From Candidatus Methanofastidiosia archaeon (GTDB taxonomy: Archaea; Methanobacteriota_B; Thermococci; Methanofastidiosales; NM3), in assembly GCA_020854925.1 (NCBI GenBank), contig JAHKLV010000092.1:1-13078 (forward strand): a stretch of DNA of 13,078 nt. Reading direction: 5' to 3'. The number at the start of each line of letters is the position of its first letter. Position 1 is the first letter of the stretch. Both the position numbers and the translations under genes were made by a program. Under the pieces are notes generated by a model. The model did no database searches and had not been told where the DNA came from. It was given only the letters and a program-made list of their open reading frames with translations. Below are positions 12,354-13,078 of this stretch, in pieces.

Positions 12354-13078
12354 TTACTCGGCGATATCCCACCGTCGTGCCAGATACTTACGCATTTCCT
12401 CCGCCACAAAGAGCAAGACGCCAAAAGGAAGGAGAAACGCCCATTCCCGTAAGGAAAGTGGCTGTGTCCCCAGCGCTGCCTGCAGTGGCGGAAGATACAC
12501 GATGGAGAGTATGATGATGATCTCAAGCACGATGCCGACAAGAACTTTCCTGTTTGAGAACAACCCCTGTGAAAAGATGGACAGGCGCGGACTCCGCACC
12601 ACAAACACATTTGCTATTTGGCATATGATTATGGATGTAAGACAGATTGTTGTCGCACGCTGGTAGAGCGCATCAGAAGCAGGCAGGTCGCCACCGGTCC
12701 ATCCGCCCGATTGAAGCACCCAGAGAAAGGCAATGATGCCTGCCGCCGCTTCGAGAGGCCCCACAAATCCGTAGGAACGCAGCAGCGTCTTTGCCTTGAG
12801 GAGTCGTTCCGTACGGGGGCGTGGCGGCCGTTCCATGACGCCCGGTTCGGGTGGTTCGGCACCGATGGCGATGGCGGGCGCAAGATCGGTGCCCAGGTCC
12901 ACTGCAAGGATCTGAAGGACCGTTAGGGGAAGCGGTATGCCTGCAAGCACGTACAGGATGAAGGGTACGATCTCGGGGATGTTAGAGGTAAGGATGTACG
13001 ATATGAACTTTCTGATGTTGGCAAAGACCGCCCGACCCTCCTCGATGGCGTTCACGATGGATGCAAAGTTGTCATCCA
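12354..13078 (-). CDS. P-type cation-transporting ATPase, C-terminal part (truncated by window edge)
   Basis: The reading frame is open to the window end, so 240 C-terminal residues are seen and the catalytic domains are outside. The first residues DDNFASIVNAIEEGRAVFANI are the junction between the P domain and membrane helix 5 of P2-type ATPases. DLGTDLAPAIAIGAEPPEPGVMERPPR is the conserved helix-6 region and loop, carrying the ion-binding Asp. DLGTD here resembles type IIC (Na/K-like) and prokaryotic cation ATPases rather than SERCA. The Cation_ATPase_C domain follows, with about five hydrophobic segments and a cytoplasmic end MRKYLARRWDIAE. The transported ion cannot be fixed from this part. 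The gene converges on tRNA-Trp, whose CCA end is 36 bp away. A GTG inside the frame (13053-13055) is an internal valine, not a start. Confidence 0.94.
   Translation of the reverse strand, partial: DDNFASIVNAIEEGRAVFANIRKFISYILTSNIPEIVPFILYVLAGIPLPLTVLQILAVDLGTDLAPAIAIGAEPPEPGVMERPPRPRTERLLKAKTLLRSYGFVGPLEAAAGIIAFLWVLQSGGWTGGDLPASDALYQRATTICLTSIIICQIANVFVVRSPRLSIFSQGLFSNRKVLVGIVLEIIIILSIVYLPPLQAALGTQPLSLREWAFLLPFGVLLFVAEEMRKYLARRWDIAE

Noticed and set aside
11183..12610. 475-codon minus-strand open frame across the asparagine synthetase and tRNA genes
   Set aside because: It is antisense to a recognisable class II synthetase and a well-formed tRNA, and its translation has no family-like motifs. 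Long antisense frames are expected in G+C-rich genes.
13053..13055. GTG as the start of the P-type ATPase ORF
   Set aside because: The codons before it read DDNFASI, a conserved P-type ATPase segment, so it is an internal valine and the gene continues past the window.

Overview
The window comes from an archaeon, most likely a euryarchaeal-type lineage. The evidence is a single-chain family B DNA polymerase with a C-terminal PCNA-binding motif, a bacterial-type gyrase A subunit (present only in some archaea), a Ser/His archaeal-type signal peptidase, an archaeal AsnRS-like asparagine synthetase, a tRNA-Trp with a bulge-helix-bulge intron, and TATA boxes about 25 bp upstream of many starts, several of them apparently leaderless. 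Where a Shine-Dalgarno is visible it is of the GGTGAT type. I cannot name the genus. Most of the window is G+C-rich and densely coding, except for an A+T-rich island at about 500-1110.

Layout. 1-454: an orphan minus-strand gene for a 131-aa or slightly shorter protein ending in a possible winged-helix segment. 455-1181: an A+T-rich, gene-poor stretch holding one 51-aa Trp/Phe-rich membrane ORF (761-916) and a strong hairpin (991-1018). 1182-6040: two minus-strand DNA-replication/topology genes, family B DNA polymerase followed by gyrA. No gyrB lies in the window. 6092-6613: a small SAM methyltransferase, divergent from polB and overlapping tail-to-tail with a minus-strand archaeal metallophosphoesterase (6587-7276).

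7379-10547: a plus-strand cell-surface cluster. It contains a secreted DUF1102-like beta protein, a signal peptidase I fused to a membrane-anchored extracytoplasmic domain with an Arg-Ser tail, and a DUF5305-like bitopic protein. The three probably act together: a secreted subunit, its dedicated peptidase and a membrane accessory. The arrangement recalls TasA/camelysin-SipW fibre loci, but that is inference.

10567-12076: an Lrp/AsnC regulator divergent from an AsnRS-like asparagine synthetase, an arrangement that parallels E. coli asnC-asnA. 12143-12317: tRNA-Trp(CCA) interrupted after position 37 by a 99-nt folded intron. 12354-13078: the C-terminal part of a P-type cation ATPase, cut by the window edge.

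No rRNA, CRISPR array, insertion sequence or integrase was seen. The points most worth a second look are the surface/fibre cluster with its RS-tailed peptidase, the tRNA-Trp intron (structured, with exon complementarity but no clear C/D boxes), the Lrp-asparagine synthetase pair with a candidate operator, and the A+T-rich island with its short membrane ORF and hairpin.
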